From DASUBV01 sp036501025 (lineage in GTDB: Bacteria > Actinomycetota > Actinomycetes > Streptosporangiales > Streptosporangiaceae), in the NCBI GenBank assembly GCA_036501025.1, contig DASYBB010000161.1:42812-106811 (forward strand): DNA of 64,000 bases. Direction: 5' to 3'. The position numbers and the translations under genes are program-made. Below the pieces are notes generated by a model. That model saw only the letters and a program-made list of their open reading frames with translations. It ran no database searches and had not been told where the DNA came from. The number at the start of each line of letters is the position of its first letter. Position 1 is the first letter of the stretch. Below are positions 7,604 through 14,911 of the stretch, one piece after another.

Positions 7604-9697
7604 CTACGCCGGCGCGGGCACCGCCGGCCACTGCGGCACGCTGCCCAGGTGCCGCATCAGGCTCCCGAACTGGTCGAAGGACAGGCTCTGGTCGGAGTCC
7701 GACAGCGCCCGGTCAGGATCGGGGTGGACCTCGATCAGCAGCCCGTGGGCGCCGGCCGCCCGGGCCGCCCACGCCATCGGGGCCACGTACGGCCGGCTGC
7801 CGGTCCCGTGGCTGGGGTCCACGATGATGGGCAGGTGGGTCCGCTCCCGGACCACCACTACCGCCGACAGGTCCAGCGTGTTGCGGGTGGCGTTCTCGAA
7901 CGTGCGGATGCCCCGCTCGCACAAGATCACCTGCTGGTTGCCCTGGGCCACCACGTACTCGGCGGCGGCCAGCCATTCCTCGATGGTGCTGGACAGGCCG
8001 CGCTTGAGCAGCACCGGCCGGTCCACCTTGCCCAGCTCCCGCAGCAGGTCGAAGTTCTGCATGTTGCGCGCGCCGACCTGGAGGATGTCGGCCGCCCGGG
8101 CCATCCGCTGGACCTGGTTGACCGCCATCACCTCGGTGATGACCGGCAGGCCGGCCTCGCGCCCGGCCGCCACCAGCAGGTCCAGGCCCTCCCAGCCCAG
8201 CCCCTGGAACGCGTAGGGCGAGGTCCGCGGCTTGAACACGCCGCCGCGCAGGACATGCGCGCCCTGCTCGGCGACGAACCGGGCCGTCGCGCCGATCTGC
8301 TCCGCGCTCTCGACCGAGCACGGCCCGGCCATGACCGCGAACCCGTCGCCGCCGATCAGCAGGCCGCCGACGGCGATCACCGTGTCGGCCGCCCGCGCCG
8401 CGCGGTCCACCAGCTTGTACTGGCGCGACCGGCCCACGGCGGGCCGCGGTGTCCCGGCCACCGCCTCCAGCAGCTCGGCCGGCGCGGCCGGGGCGGACTC
8501 GGCCGCCGCGCTGGCCTCCCCGGCCGCCGCCGCGCTGGCCACCCCGCCGGCCCGGGCCGGCGCACGCAGCGCCTTGGCCGGGTAGCTGCCCAGGATCTTG
8601 ACGAACAGGGCCGCCGTGCGCAGCTCGTCCAGCGCGGCCGCGGTCCGCGGGTCGTCGACGTTGCCCTCGATGTCCATGAAGAACAGGTATTCCCAGGGCC
8701 GGCCCGGCCGCGGCCGGGACTCCAGCTTGGTCATCGAGTGACCGCTGGCGGCCAGCACCTCCAGGCACCGCAGCAGCGCCCCTTCCTCGTGCCGGGTGAC
8801 GAGGATGAGGCTGGTCTTGCACGGGATCCGCACGTCGACGGCGGCCGGGGTGCGCGACAGCACCACGAACCGGGTGAAGTTGTCGGCCTGGTCGCTGATG
8901 TTGTGGCGCAGCACCTCCAGCCCGTAGGCCTGGGCCGCGTCCACCGAGCCGATGGCCGCCACCGTGGGATCGCCCTGCTCGGAGACGGCCCGCAGCGCCT
9001 CGGCCGTGTCGAAGTAGGTGGTCGGGACCGCGTTCGGGACCGACTGGAGGAACGCGGTGCACTGCTCCAGGCCCTGCGGATGGGAAAGGATCTTGGTCAG
9101 GGCGGACAGCGGGACCGGGCCGAGGGCGGCCAGGCAGTGCTCGACCTTCAGGGTCTCCTCGCCGACGATGTACAGCTCGTGCTCGCGCAGCAGGGCGTAG
9201 ACCTCGTTGATGCTGCCGGCCGTGGTGTTCTCGATCGGCAGCACGGACAGGTCGGCGTCGCCCGCGAGCAGGGCGCCGGCCGCCTCGCGGAACGACCGGA
9301 ACCCGGTCAGGTCGCCGTCCAGGCCCCGGCCGGCCAGGTACTTCTGCGCCGCCGAGTCGCTGTAGGCGTGGGCGACGCCCTGGTAGGAGACCCGCACGCG
9401 GCCGCCGGCGTCGCCGTTCAGGAGCCGGGCCTGCTGGGCCACCGAGTCGTTGATCAGCTCCCGGAAGATCCGGCGGACCAGGCTCCCCGACACCCCCAGG
9501 TCGGCCGCCGCGGCGGCGACGCCGTCGAGGACCTGCCGCTCCCGGTCGGCGTCCTGGATGCCGGCCGCGCCCTGCTCCTTGACCGCCGCGATCGCGTCGA
9601 TGATGTCGTGCCGCTCGGCGATCAGCCGGACGATCCCGGCGTCGACCTCGTTCAGGTCCTGGCGCAGCCCTGAGATGTCTGGACGCTGCCCGTTCAT
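7604..9697 (-). CDS. trifunctional chorismate mutase / prephenate dehydratase (ACT) / DAHP synthase fusion
   Basis: A 697-residue polypeptide. Residues 6-90 are an AroQ-type chorismate mutase (LRQDLNEVDAGIVRLIAER). Residues 101-285 are prephenate dehydratase (VSYQGVAHAYSD, LPIENTTAGSI, the catalytic TRF at 275-277). Residues 294-370 are the ACT sensor (SLILVTRHEEGAL, KLESRP). After an Ala-rich linker (380-425), residues 426-690 are a type I-beta, KDO8P-like DAHP synthase (AGPCSVES at 457-464, FKPRTSPY, VGARNMQNF, VDPSHGTGSR). One chain would catalyse the first shikimate step and the last two steps to phenylpyruvate, with feedback sites nearby. The start is set at MNGQRP (ATG 9697), where the mutase domain begins; an upstream in-frame extension is not coding-like. 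Confidence 0.9.
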   Translation of the reverse strand: MNGQRPDISGLRQDLNEVDAGIVRLIAERHDIIDAIAAVKEQGAAGIQDADRERQVLDGVAAAAADLGVSGSLVRRIFRELINDSVAQQARLLNGDAGGRVRVSYQGVAHAYSDSAAQKYLAGRGLDGDLTGFRSFREAAGALLAGDADLSVLPIENTTAGSINEVYALLREHELYIVGEETLKVEHCLAALGPVPLSALTKILSHPQGLEQCTAFLQSVPNAVPTTYFDTAEALRAVSEQGDPTVAAIGSVDAAQAYGLEVLRHNISDQADNFTRFVVLSRTPAAVDVRIPCKTSLILVTRHEEGALLRCLEVLAASGHSMTKLESRPRPGRPWEYLFFMDIEGNVDDPRTAAALDELRTAALFVKILGSYPAKALRAPARAGGVASAAAAGEASAAAESAPAAPAELLEAVAGTPRPAVGRSRQYKLVDRAARAADTVIAVGGLLIGGDGFAVMAGPCSVESAEQIGATARFVAEQGAHVLRGGVFKPRTSPYAFQGLGWEGLDLLVAAGREAGLPVITEVMAVNQVQRMARAADILQVGARNMQNFDLLRELGKVDRPVLLKRGLSSTIEEWLAAAEYVVAQGNQQVILCERGIRTFENATRNTLDLSAVVVVRERTHLPIIVDPSHGTGSRPYVAPMAWAARAAGAHGLLIEVHPDPDRALSDSDQSLSFDQFGSLMRHLGSVPQWPAVPAPA

Positions 9698-9775
9698 GTC
9701 CTTGCCCACCTGTCTCCGCCCGCCGGTCCTGGCCAGGGGCTGCGTGGGTATCCAGGCGCGGCCCCGCGACGTCAC

Positions 9776-9795
9776 GCTAGCGCATCCGTGCTAGC
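9776..9795. promoter_or_regulatory. GCTAGC inverted repeat between divergent aro fusion and lutA
   Basis: Two copies of the self-complementary GCTAGC (9776-9781, 9790-9795) are separated by 8 bases, in the 146-base space between the aromatic fusion gene and lutA. Position suggests an operator for either gene; no regulator is assigned. Confidence 0.35.
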
Positions 9796-9843
9796 GCGCA
9801 GGCCCGCACCAGGGCCGGCCGCGACTCGGATACCGTCATCCGC

Positions 9844-10584
9844 ATGCGGATCGCCCTGTTCGTGACCTGCCTGGCGGACACGCTCTACCCCGACGTCGGC
9901 CGGGCCACCGTGGCCCTGCTGGAGCGGCTCGGCCACCAGGTCGACTTCCCGGCCGGCCAGGCGTGCTGCGGCCAGATGCACATCAACACCGGCTACCAGC
10001 GCGACGCGCTGCCGCTCATCCGCGCGCACGTCGGCGTCTTCGAGGAGCACGACGTGGTGGTCGTGCCGTCCGGGTCGTGCGCCGGCTCGATCCGCCACCA
10101 GCACGCCGCGGTCGCCCGGCGCCTCGGCGACGAGCGGCTGGCCCGCCGGGCCGAGGCGGTCGCGGCCCGGACGTTCGAGCTGTCGGAGCTGCTCGTCGAC
10201 GTCCTGGGGGTGGAGGACGTGGGCGCCTATTACCCGCACCGGGTCACCTACCACCCGACCTGCCACTCGCTGCGGGTGCTGCGCGTCGGCGACCGGCCGC
10301 TGCGGCTGCTGCGCCACGTCGCCGGGCTCGACCTGGTCGAGCTGCCCGACGCCGAGGTGTGCTGCGGGTTCGGCGGCACGTTCGCGGTCAAGAACGCCGA
10401 CACCTCCACCGCCATGCTGGCCGACAAGATGCGCAACGTCCTCAGCACCGGGGCGCAGGCCTGCACCGCCGGGGACAGCTCGTGCCTGATGCACATCGGC
10501 GGGGGCCTGTCCCGGCTGCGGGCCGGGACAAAGACGATTCACCTGGCCCAGGTCCTGGCCTCGACCCGGGCGGGGGAGCGATGA
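9844..10584 (+). CDS. lutA: L-lactate oxidation complex subunit LutA (Fe-S oxidoreductase)
   Basis: A 246-residue protein with two cysteine-rich CCG domains: QACCGQMHINTGY near residue 38 and EVCCGFGGTFAVKN near 178, with THPxCH-like YHPTCHSLR near 138. This matches LutA/YkgE, a subunit of the LutABC complex that oxidises L-lactate to pyruvate using iron-sulphur clusters. It overlaps lutB by ATGA (10581-10584), so translation is coupled. No adjacent lactate permease or GntR-type LutR is present. Confidence 0.88.
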   Translation: MRIALFVTCLADTLYPDVGRATVALLERLGHQVDFPAGQACCGQMHINTGYQRDALPLIRAHVGVFEEHDVVVVPSGSCAGSIRHQHAAVARRLGDERLARRAEAVAARTFELSELLVDVLGVEDVGAYYPHRVTYHPTCHSLRVLRVGDRPLRLLRHVAGLDLVELPDAEVCCGFGGTFAVKNADTSTAMLADKMRNVLSTGAQACTAGDSSCLMHIGGGLSRLRAGTKTIHLAQVLASTRAGER

Positions 10585-12038
10585 CCTTCCTGGGCCTGCC
10601 GCAGGCCCCGCGCGGCGTCGGCCACCTGCGCGGGACCGAGCCGTTCCCGGCCGCGGCGCGCCGGTCGCTGGCCGACAGCCAGCTGCGGGCCAACCTGGGC
10701 CGGGCCACCGCGACCATCCGGGCCAAGCGCGCGGCGGTCGTGGCCGAGGTCCCCGACTGGGAGCAGCTGCGCACGGCCGGCGCCGCGATCAAGGCCCGGA
10801 CCATGGCCGGCCTCGACGGCTACCTGGAGCAGCTGGAAGCCCAGGTCACCGCGCGCGGCGGCACCGTGCACTGGGCCCGGGACGCCGTCGAGGCCAACCA
10901 GCTCATCGGCGGGCTGGTGCGGGCGGCGGGCGCCACCGAGGCCGTCAAGGTCAAATCCCTGGTGACTGATGAGATCGGACTGAACGAGGCGCTCGCCGAA
11001 CAGGGCATCCAGGCGTTCGAGACCGACCTGGCTGAGCTCATCGTCCAGCTCGGACGGGACTGGCCGTCGCACATCCTGGTGCCCGCCATTCACCGCAACC
11101 GGGCCGAGATCCGGCAGATCTTCCTGCGCGAGATGGCCGGCGTCGACCCCGGCCTGACCGACGACCCGCCGGCGCTGGCCGAGGCGGCCCGGCTGTACCT
11201 GCGGCGGAAGTTCCTCAGCGCCAGGGTCGGGATCAGCGGGGCCAACTTCGCCGTCGCGGAGACCGGCACGCTGTGCGTGGTCGAGTCGGAGGGCAACGGC
11301 CGGATGTGCCTGACCCTGCCCGACACCCTGATCACCGTCATGGGGATCGAGAAGCTGATCCCGGCGTGGGCCGACCTCAGCGTGTTCCTGCAGCTGCTGC
11401 CGCGCTCGTCCACCGGCGAGCGGATGAACCCCTACACCTCGATGTGGACCGGGGTGACGCCGGGCGACGGCCCGCAGGACTTCCACCTGGTGCTGCTGGA
11501 CAACGGCCGCACGGCCGCCCTGGCCAGCGCGGCCGGCCGGTCGGCGCTGCACTGCATCCGGTGCTCGGCCTGCCTGAACGTGTGCCCGGTGTACGAGCGG
11601 GCCGGCGGCCACGCCTACGGGTCGGTGTACCCGGGCCCGATCGGCGCCGTGCTGTCGCCCCAGCTGACCGGGGTGGAGGACAACGCCTCGCTGCCGTATG
11701 CCTCGTCCCTGTGCGGGGCGTGCTACGACGTGTGCCCGGTCAAGATCGACATCCCGTCGATCCTGGTCGACCTGCGGGCCCGGCACGTCGAGGAGCGCCG
11801 CCGGGAGCATGCGCTGCCCGCGCCGGAGGCGATCACGATGGCGGCGGCTGCGTGGATCATGGCCGGCCGTGCACGCTACCCGGCCGCGCAGCGGGCGGCC
11901 GGGGCCGGCCGGCTGCTCGCGCGCCAGGGCCGCATCCGCCGCCTGCCGCCGCCGCTTTCGGCGTGGACGGCCGCCCGGGACGCGCCGGCCCCGCCCGCGC
12001 AGACCTTCCGCCAGTGGTGGGCGCAGCGCTTATCGTAG
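10581..12038 (+). CDS. lutB: L-lactate oxidation iron-sulfur protein LutB
   Basis: A 485-residue product. The large N-terminal LUD domain (DUF162) includes SLVTDEIGLNEAL, GANFAVAETGTL and ESEGNGRMC. The C-terminal ferredoxin part has CIRCSACLNVCP near 325-336 and CGACYDVCPVKID near 376-388, two 4Fe-4S motifs. LutB carries electrons in lactate oxidation together with LutA and LutC. The start ATG at 10581 overlaps the lutA stop; coding upstream in this frame is only a shadow of lutA. lutC follows after two unrelated genes, unlike the usual contiguous lutABC. Confidence 0.9.
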   Translation: MTFLGLPQAPRGVGHLRGTEPFPAAARRSLADSQLRANLGRATATIRAKRAAVVAEVPDWEQLRTAGAAIKARTMAGLDGYLEQLEAQVTARGGTVHWARDAVEANQLIGGLVRAAGATEAVKVKSLVTDEIGLNEALAEQGIQAFETDLAELIVQLGRDWPSHILVPAIHRNRAEIRQIFLREMAGVDPGLTDDPPALAEAARLYLRRKFLSARVGISGANFAVAETGTLCVVESEGNGRMCLTLPDTLITVMGIEKLIPAWADLSVFLQLLPRSSTGERMNPYTSMWTGVTPGDGPQDFHLVLLDNGRTAALASAAGRSALHCIRCSACLNVCPVYERAGGHAYGSVYPGPIGAVLSPQLTGVEDNASLPYASSLCGACYDVCPVKIDIPSILVDLRARHVEERRREHALPAPEAITMAAAAWIMAGRARYPAAQRAAGAGRLLARQGRIRRLPPPLSAWTAARDAPAPPAQTFRQWWAQRLS

Positions 12039-12116
12039 AGGCGTATTGCACTGATTTTCCCGGGTACGGGGCCCAGTTCCGCGCGAGGCAGCGGCCCCCT
12101 GAGGCGGTAGGTCGGG

Positions 12117-12698
12117 ATGTTCGAGAGGTTCACCGACCGGGCGCGGCGGGTTGTGGTCCTGGCTCAGGAAGAGGCCAGGATGCTCGACCACAACTACGTC
12201 GGCACCGAGCACATGCTGCTCGGCCTGGTCCACGAGGGCGAGGGAATCGCGGCCCGGGCCCTTGCGTCCCTGGGCATCCGCCTGGAGGTGGTCCGCGAGC
12301 AGGTCGAGGAGATCACCGGCCGGGGCCCGCGGCCGCTGTCGGGTCACATCCCGTTCACGCCGCAGGCCAAGCAGGTGCTGGAGCTGTCCCTGCGCGAGGC
12401 GCTGCAGCTTCGGCACCACTACATCGGCACCGAGCACATCCTGCTCGCCCTGATCCGCGAGCGCGACGGCGTCGCCGCGCAGGTCCTGGTCGGCCTGGGC
12501 GCCACCCTGGCCGGCACGCGCCTGCAGGTGATCCAGCTGCTGCACGGGGGGCAGGCCACCGAGTCTGCGTCCGGGGCCTGGCCTGAGCCGCTCCCGACCA
12601 TGAGCCAGCTGCTGTCGCAGATTCACGACCTCAACGGGGAACTCGAGCGCCTGCGCGCTCTGCTCGCCCAGCACGGCATCGACCCGGACGGGACGTGA
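12117..12698 (+). CDS. stand-alone double Clp-N (ClpC-type R domain) protein
   Basis: A 193-residue protein built of the two Clp_N repeats that cap ClpC/ClpA: FERFTDRARRVVVLAQEEAR followed by TEHMLLGLVHEGEG (about 29-42), then FTPQAKQVLELSLREA and TEHILLALIRERDG (about 104-117). No AAA+ module follows; the C-terminal 50 residues form a leucine-rich helical tail (MSQLLSQIHDLNGELERL). ClpC N-domains bind adaptors and arginine-phosphorylated or other substrates, so a free copy may act as an adaptor, decoy or sensor; that is inference. It sits 78 bases after lutB in the same direction and may be co-transcribed. Confidence 0.85.
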   Translation: MFERFTDRARRVVVLAQEEARMLDHNYVGTEHMLLGLVHEGEGIAARALASLGIRLEVVREQVEEITGRGPRPLSGHIPFTPQAKQVLELSLREALQLRHHYIGTEHILLALIRERDGVAAQVLVGLGATLAGTRLQVIQLLHGGQATESASGAWPEPLPTMSQLLSQIHDLNGELERLRALLAQHGIDPDGT

Positions 12699-12702
12699 TG
12701 AC

Positions 12703-13052
12703 ATGTTCAAGAGCGCCGAGGAGAAAGAGGCCGAGCGCCGGCAGCGCAAGGCCGAGTCCGCTCGGGCCGACGCCGCTCAGCGCGAGCAGGCCAGGCTGGC
12801 GGAAGAACAGCGTCAGCGCGCCGCGTTCCTGGCGAGCCCGGTCGGCGCGGCCACCGCGGCCAAGGAAGCGGGCCAGGCGTTCTTCGAGATTCAGCTTCAG
12901 GTGGGCACCCACACCGGGACGGCGGGATTCGGCAGCGCACGGCCCGGGTCCTGGTCAGCGGGGAGGCGACGGCCATCAGCGGCGTGACAGTGGGCGTGTA
13001 CCTGTTCCGCGACGCCGCGCTCCTCGCCGCGGAACCCGGCGACCGGGGATGA
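12703..13052 (+). pseudogene. frameshifted/deleted small cytoplasmic protein gene
   Basis: The first frame gives MFKSAEEKEAERRQRK, a charged helical N-terminus, then FFEIQLQVGTHTGTAGFGS, and loses coding character near 12930, ending at a TGA at 12985. A second frame, starting about 12933, gives ARVLVSGEATAISG then VTVGVYLFRDA and ends in a TGA that overlaps the lutC ATG (ATGA at 13049-13052). Both halves look like one actinobacterial protein family whose middle segment (roughly 30 residues) and frame are missing here. I therefore call a deletion with frameshift; a sequence error cannot be excluded. As it stands only a 94-residue hybrid could be made. Confidence 0.6.
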
Positions 13053-13735
13053 GCGCCCGCGACGAGGTGCTGGCCCGGATCCGGCGGGCCAACGCGGCGG
13101 CGGCCGGCCAGCCCGCCCCGGCCGGCAACGCTTCCGGCCCTGCGGGGCCGGCCCGGCGCGAGCACGGCGACCGCGGGGCGGCTGAGCTGCTGGACCTGCT
13201 GGCCGAGCGGCTGGCTGACTACCGTGCGCACGTGGTGCGGGCGGATGCAGCCGGGCTGCGCGCCGCGATCGCCGCGGCGCTGGGCCGCCGCGGGGCGCGG
13301 CGCGTGGTCGTGCCCGCCGGGCTGAGCCTGCCCGGCGTGCCGAATGTGGCGGCCCTGGCGGCGATCGTTCCGGATGTCGAGACCGTTGCCGATCACGGGC
13401 TGAGCGCGGCGCAGCTGGACGGGTTCGACGGCGCCGTCACGGCGGCGGCGGTGGCCATCGCCGAGACGGGCACGATCGTGCTGGACGCGGCCGCGCCCGA
13501 CCAGGGGCGCCGGGCGATCTCCCTCGTGCCGGACTACCACCTGTGCGTGGTCCGCCGCGGGCAGGTCGTGGAGCTCGTGCCCGAGGCGATCGCGGCGCTG
13601 GCCGGCCCGGTGGCGGCCGGCGCCGGCCCGCTGACCTGGATCAGCGGGCCGTCGGCGACCAGCGACATCGAGCTCTCGCGGGTCGAGGGCGTGCACGGCC
13701 CCCGCACCCTCGAGGTCATCCTGGTCGAGGATTAG
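13049..13735 (+). CDS. lutC: lactate utilization protein LutC
   Basis: A 228-residue LUD-domain protein (DUF162). It starts MSARDEVLARIRRAN, as in LutC/YkgG, and contains VAIAETGTIVLDAAAPDQGRR and LVPDYHLCVVRRGQVVELVPEA, the conserved core. It should be the third subunit of the LutABC lactate-oxidation complex. The start is fixed by the ATGA overlap with the end of the preceding broken gene, which suggests the original operon was translationally coupled. It is convergent with yjbQ; the two stops overlap by three bases. Confidence 0.88.
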   Translation: MSARDEVLARIRRANAAAAGQPAPAGNASGPAGPARREHGDRGAAELLDLLAERLADYRAHVVRADAAGLRAAIAAALGRRGARRVVVPAGLSLPGVPNVAALAAIVPDVETVADHGLSAAQLDGFDGAVTAAAVAIAETGTIVLDAAAPDQGRRAISLVPDYHLCVVRRGQVVELVPEAIAALAGPVAAGAGPLTWISGPSATSDIELSRVEGVHGPRTLEVILVED

Positions 13736-14142
13736 CCCAGGAACGACAGGCGGACGTTGCGGACCGGGTTGTCCACGTTCACGTCGACCAGCACCACGGA
13801 CTGCCAGGTGCCGAGGGCGAGCGCGCCGCCGAGCACCGGGACGCTGGCGAACGGGGCGATGAACGCGGGCAGCACGTGCGACCGGCCGTGGCCGGCCGAC
13901 CCGTGCGCGTGCCGCCACCGGTTATCGGCGGGCAGCAGGTCGGCCAGCGTGGCCAGCAGGTCCTCGTCGCTGTGCGCGCCGACCTCGATGATGGCCAGGC
14001 CCGCCGTCGCGTGCGGGACGAACAGGTGCAGCAGGCCGTCGCCGCCGCCGGACGCCTGCGCGGCGAACTGAGCGCACTGCGGGGTCAGGTCGGCGACCCG
14101 GTCCCGCCGGCCGGTCTCGACTTCGATCAGCTGTGTCTGCAT
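13732..14142 (-). CDS. YjbQ family protein (UPF0047)
   Basis: A 136-residue protein with the YjbQ/UPF0047 signature: GLLHLFVPHATAGLAIIE (His and Thr conserved), DEDLLATLADLLP, and the C-terminal LALGTWQSVVLVDVN. Family members form trimers and can show secondary thiamine-phosphate synthase activity in vitro, but the true role is unknown. The ATG at 14142 lies 4 bases after the SDR gene stop, so it is the last gene of a three-gene reverse-strand unit. Confidence 0.85.
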   Translation of the reverse strand: MQTQLIEVETGRRDRVADLTPQCAQFAAQASGGGDGLLHLFVPHATAGLAIIEVGAHSDEDLLATLADLLPADNRWRHAHGSAGHGRSHVLPAFIAPFASVPVLGGALALGTWQSVVLVDVNVDNPVRNVRLSFLG

Positions 14143-14146
14143 GGCG

Positions 14147-14902
14147 CTAGCTTCGCAGGTAGGAGGCACCGTTGAGGTCGAGGATCGCGCCGCTGGCCCA
14201 CTGGGCGGGCGCCGAGGCCAGGTACACCACGGCGGCGGCGATCTCGTCGGCCCGGCCGACGCGGCCGAACGGGCTCTCGGCCCGGACCCGGTCGCCGTCC
14301 GGGCCGGCCAGCACGTCGGCCGCCATGTCGGTGTCGACGTAGCCCGGCGCGACGGTGGCGACCGAGATCCCGATGGGCGCCAGCGCCCGGGCCAGCGACT
14401 GGCCGAGGGCGTTCAGCCCGGCCTTGCTGGCCCCGTAGGCGGGCTGGCCCGGCTCGCCGCGGAACGCGCCGCGCGAGGACACGTTGATGATCTGGCCGCC
14501 GGCGCCGATTTCCCGCATGTGCTCGACCACGCACCAGGTCACGTTGGCCGCGCCGATCAGGTTGACCCCGATGGTGGCCTGCCAGGCGGCCTGCCACTGC
14601 GCGTAGGACACCTCGGTGATCGGGTGGGCCTCGAAGATGCCCGCGTTGTTGACCAGCACGTCGATCTGGCCCAGCGCGCTGGCCGCCGCGTCGACCATGG
14701 CGGCGATCGCCGCGGGGTCGGCCAGGTCGGCCTGGACCACCGCGTGCCCGCGGCCGGGCAGGCCGGCCAGCACCGCCGCCGCCCGCCCGGCCGAGTCCCG
14801 GTGGTGGACCGCCACGCGGTCGCCGCGGGCCGCGAAGGCCGCCGCGACGGCCCGGCCGATCCCGCGCGACGCGCCCGTTATCAAGATTCCGCGGTTGCTC
14901 AC
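14147..14902 (-). CDS. SDR family oxidoreductase (FabG-like)
   Basis: A 251-residue classical short-chain dehydrogenase. The dinucleotide motif TGASRGIG is at about 9-16, NNAGIF near 90, NVSSRGA near 147, and the catalytic YGASK (Tyr-x3-Lys) near 163. The C-terminal GDRVRAESPFGRVG and ASGAILDLNGA are typical of 3-ketoacyl-ACP reductase-like SDRs. It should reduce or oxidise a ketone/alcohol with NAD(P)H. It begins 9 bases after the stop of the membrane protein gene, so the three genes 16690-13732 are probably one operon. Confidence 0.87.
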   Translation of the reverse strand: MSNRGILITGASRGIGRAVAAAFAARGDRVAVHHRDSAGRAAAVLAGLPGRGHAVVQADLADPAAIAAMVDAAASALGQIDVLVNNAGIFEAHPITEVSYAQWQAAWQATIGVNLIGAANVTWCVVEHMREIGAGGQIINVSSRGAFRGEPGQPAYGASKAGLNALGQSLARALAPIGISVATVAPGYVDTDMAADVLAGPDGDRVRAESPFGRVGRADEIAAAVVYLASAPAQWASGAILDLNGASYLRS

Positions 14903-14911
14903 GGGTTGACC

